Assembly: GCA_022763185.1 (NCBI GenBank)
Contig: JALEGL010000004.1
Span: 1 to 64,000 of the forward strand
Direction: 5' to 3'
Length of the DNA: 64,000 nt
DNA from: a bacterium
GTDB lineage: Bacteria > Bdellovibrionota_G > JALEGL01
The notes under the pieces are model-generated. The model made no database searches. It saw only the letters and a list, made by a program, of their open reading frames with translations, and had not been told where the DNA came from. Below are positions 61,798 through 64,000 of this stretch, piece by piece (position 1 is the first letter of the stretch; each line of letters begins with the position of its first letter). Position numbers and translations under genes: made by a program.

Positions 61798-62715
61798 TTA
61801 TTTCACCAAGCTATCAATTACGATTTGTTTACCATTTTTTAAAATCTCTACCCAGCCACCAATGGGCCACAAGACATCAGCATGGACATGACCACTCTTT
61901 AAACCATACACAATAGGAACATTAAGCTTTTGTTTCTTCATTAAATCTTTGATCAAAGCCAGTAACCAGGCATTGGCATGAAAATCACTATTAGGATCCG
62001 TAAAGTCTCCTAAAAAAATAGCCTTACACTCATCAAAAAAACCAACCTGGAATAATTGGGTTAACATCCTATCTACCCTGTATGCAGGCTCATTGACTTC
62101 CTCTAAAAAAATAAATGTATTTTTAGGTTTAACCGCATAGGCTGTACCCACGCTGCTGCACAGCATGCTTAAATTACCCCCAAGAACTCTGGCTTTTGCT
62201 GTTTTAACTTTATGAACTTTATAATCTTTCTCAATCTGTAAAACTTGTTGCTTTGCAGGATAAGAAAGCAATCCCAGGATATGATTTTTTTGCCTCAAGC
62301 TTAAGTTATTGAACTGCGCTCCACACAATACGGGTCCATGAATGGTTTGACATTTTTTCTTTAAAGCATACCAGTTCAACAAAGGTGTTACATCGCTCAA
62401 ACCCATAATAATTTTATCAGACCACGTTTTATCAATGCTAAAAGGTAAAATTCTTGTACAGCCATAACCGCCTCTAGCAAAAAAGATGGCTTTAGCTTTT
62501 TTATCTTTTAAAGCCTGCTCCATAGCCTGCAAACGTTGCTTATCAGTACCTGCCAAATAATAGCGCTTAGCAAATAGACTTCTTGAATACGTTACTTTTA
62601 AACCTGCATCAGACAAAAATTGTTTTGCACGTTTAAAGTTTTTTTGCTCAAATGGACTGCTACACGCAACCATGTACACGCGATCTTTTTTTAGTAATCC
62701 GGCAGGTTTGTTCAT
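61798..62715 (-). CDS. ldcA: LD-carboxypeptidase (S66 family)
   Basis: Cytoplasmic serine peptidase that removes the terminal D-Ala from murein tetrapeptides, making the tripeptide substrate of Mpl. The 305-residue protein has the nucleophile elbow IMGLSDVTPLL, ARGGYGCTRILP, the Glu region FLEEVNEPAYRVDRML, and the catalytic His in GLKSGHVHADVLWPIGG. Length is normal. It is the first gene of the operon ldcA - serine hydrolase - mpl - EthD (broken), divergent from plsB. Confidence 0.92.
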   Translation of the reverse strand: MNKPAGLLKKDRVYMVACSSPFEQKNFKRAKQFLSDAGLKVTYSRSLFAKRYYLAGTDKQRLQAMEQALKDKKAKAIFFARGGYGCTRILPFSIDKTWSDKIIMGLSDVTPLLNWYALKKKCQTIHGPVLCGAQFNNLSLRQKNHILGLLSYPAKQQVLQIEKDYKVHKVKTAKARVLGGNLSMLCSSVGTAYAVKPKNTFIFLEEVNEPAYRVDRMLTQLFQVGFFDECKAIFLGDFTDPNSDFHANAWLLALIKDLMKKQKLNVPIVYGLKSGHVHADVLWPIGGWVEILKNGKQIVIDSLVK

Positions 62716-62746
62716 GATTGTATTTCTTAAAACACCTTGTTTTTAA

Positions 62747-62765
62747 ATCACTTGATTTAAGTGAT
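62747..62765. promoter_or_regulatory. Inverted repeat in the ldcA-plsB divergent region
   Basis: ATCACTT and AAGTGAT separated by GATTT, in the gap between divergent ldcA and plsB. It could be an operator for either gene; nothing else supports this. Confidence 0.35.
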
Positions 62766-62880
62766 ATTTAATTATTCATGCACAGCATAACATAAATTAT
62801 TTATATCTTATCCTATTTTATCCAACTTTAAGTAAACTTGTTTTATCTTTGCGTATAAGATAGTGAAAACTGAGGTTAAG

Positions 62881-64000
62881 ATGAACAAGGATTTTCTTAA
62901 TAGAGTCAAACAATACCTCATTATTCATACCAATACCGTTGCGGTATATTTGGATGATTTTTATATTGACCCACAAAAAAAGTACACTTTTGTTTTAACA
63001 CAAAGCAATCCCGCGCTTTTACGCAAGATTATTGAACGTTGCTTGATTAAACAGTTTAAAATCCCTGTTAATCATATTCATTTTATAACGGATTTTGACT
63101 TGCTTGCTAGTCAAAAAAATAACCGTTATCTGTATAGTTGCAATGTTTTTAGCTACGATAACTATATCCATATTGAAAACTTGAGTTTGTTACAAGCAAT
63201 CCTCTTTTATATTGGTTCAAATATATTGGGTAGACTTGTCCACTTTAAAATTTATATCTCTTTTGTAAAAATCTTACCCAGCTCTACAGAGCAGTCTTTA
63301 AACATCAACAAACAAAAAATGATCCGATCTGTTTGCGGCCCAGGCTTGCAAAAATCTCAAACCATCAAAGCTGGTTTACAAAAAAGCTACTATGAAAATG
63401 AAAACATAGAAAACAAACTCAAACAATCTCAAATCAGTCAAATTCTCAATGACATGATTGGCTCTTTTCATCACGTTCTTGGTGCGCTTGCCTACTTAAC
63501 GGTAAAGTTATTTTGCCTTAAAATTTTTAGGCCCATGGAAATAAAATTTGTCAATGCCCCTGGTTTACGCAAAAATTTAACCAATAGTTCTGTTGTTTAT
63601 ATTCCCAACCATAAAAGCCATATCGACTATTTACTCTTATCCATATCATTGTATAAACACTCTTTTTTCCCGCCTCACACTGCCGCCGGCATTAATTTAT
63701 CCTTTTTTCCTGTTGGCCCTATTTTAAGTCGCCTTGGTGCTTTTTTTATTAGACGCAGTATAGGAACCAACAAACACTATGCTTTTTTATTGTCTCAGTA
63801 CCTCCGCTATTTGGTTGTTGAAAAAATACCACAAGCCGTTTTCTTTGAAGGTGGCCGCTCACGGACCGGAAAACTTCTTGATCCAAAATTAGGGATTTTA
63901 ACGTATCAATTACAAGCCCTTGAAAAAGATAATGATATTGTTTTTGTGCCGGTGAGCATCAATTATGACTATATACCTGAACTCACTGAGATCACGCATC
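62881..64000 (+). CDS. plsB: Glycerol-3-phosphate 1-O-acyltransferase PlsB (partial)
   Basis: First step of phospholipid synthesis: acylation of sn-glycerol-3-phosphate at the inner membrane. About 373 codons are present; the gene runs off the right edge. Acyltransferase motifs are I PNHKSHIDYL (His-x4-Asp catalytic pair), II GAFFIRRS and III FFEGGRSRTGKLL, then VFVPVSINYD. The N-terminal third is the helical domain of PlsB-type rather than short PlsC-type enzymes. GAGG lies five bases before the ATG. Confidence 0.93.
   Translation, partial: MNKDFLNRVKQYLIIHTNTVAVYLDDFYIDPQKKYTFVLTQSNPALLRKIIERCLIKQFKIPVNHIHFITDFDLLASQKNNRYLYSCNVFSYDNYIHIENLSLLQAILFYIGSNILGRLVHFKIYISFVKILPSSTEQSLNINKQKMIRSVCGPGLQKSQTIKAGLQKSYYENENIENKLKQSQISQILNDMIGSFHHVLGALAYLTVKLFCLKIFRPMEIKFVNAPGLRKNLTNSSVVYIPNHKSHIDYLLLSISLYKHSFFPPHTAAGINLSFFPVGPILSRLGAFFIRRSIGTNKHYAFLLSQYLRYLVVEKIPQAVFFEGGRSRTGKLLDPKLGILTYQLQALEKDNDIVFVPVSINYDYIPELTEITH

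Overview
The window is AT-rich chromosomal DNA from a Gram-negative bacterium. The evidence is a complete type II secretion operon, an OmpA-family envelope protein, many lipoproteins, the muropeptide ligase Mpl and an LD-carboxypeptidase. The single gspC-to-gspN operon, the PilZ proteins (one fused to an AMIN-like domain), the CvfB-type S1 protein and a secreted monohaem protein point to the former Deltaproteobacteria, most likely Bdellovibrionota or a relative. That placement is an inference from gene content; there is no rRNA gene here.

Layout. 1-10 kb: rplC leading a ribosomal operon that continues off the left edge, several lipoproteins, a secreted glycerophosphodiesterase, uvrB, and a pair of secreted proteins. 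10-27 kb: housekeeping and transport genes (cysS, uvrD, ychF, cvfB, rsgA, a potassium channel, permeases, glpK, a response regulator). 27.5-41.1 kb: the type II secretion operon gspCDEFGHIJKLMN, with a 14-bp hairpin between gspG and gspH and two palindromic repeats read in frame inside the leaders of gspI and gspK. 41-50 kb: exported proteins, a PilZ-AMIN protein, an OmpA-family protein, a TMTC-like membrane protein and a pirin. 50-52.2 kb: a cation exchanger between tRNA-Cys and tRNA-Gly; each tRNA is followed by a copy of its own 3' end and a set of hairpin repeats. 52-58 kb: a large S41 protease, mreB and decayed genes. 58-58.75 kb: a REP-associated tyrosine transposase (RAYT) between inverted REP hairpins. 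58.75-64 kb: a murein-recycling operon (LD-carboxypeptidase, serine hydrolase, Mpl, broken EthD gene) and the 5' part of plsB.

The most interesting content is a family of dispersed, structured repeats. One unit is a tandem double hairpin whose two loops are complementary, so they could pair (kissing loops). It occurs at 36.7 kb (inside gspK), 50.05 kb, 51.9 kb and 60.7 kb, with compensatory stem changes. A second unit, a hairpin nested in an outer stem, occurs inside gspI (35.1 kb) and at 51.8 kb, also with compensatory changes. Both read in the same frame inside the gspI and gspK leaders as in the intergenic copies. At three places the 3' end of a gene (tRNA-Cys, tRNA-Gly, a serine hydrolase) is repeated 159-169 bp downstream with hairpin repeats next to or between the copies. 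Separately, the RAYT has a solo REP at 11.68 kb and possible relatives elsewhere.
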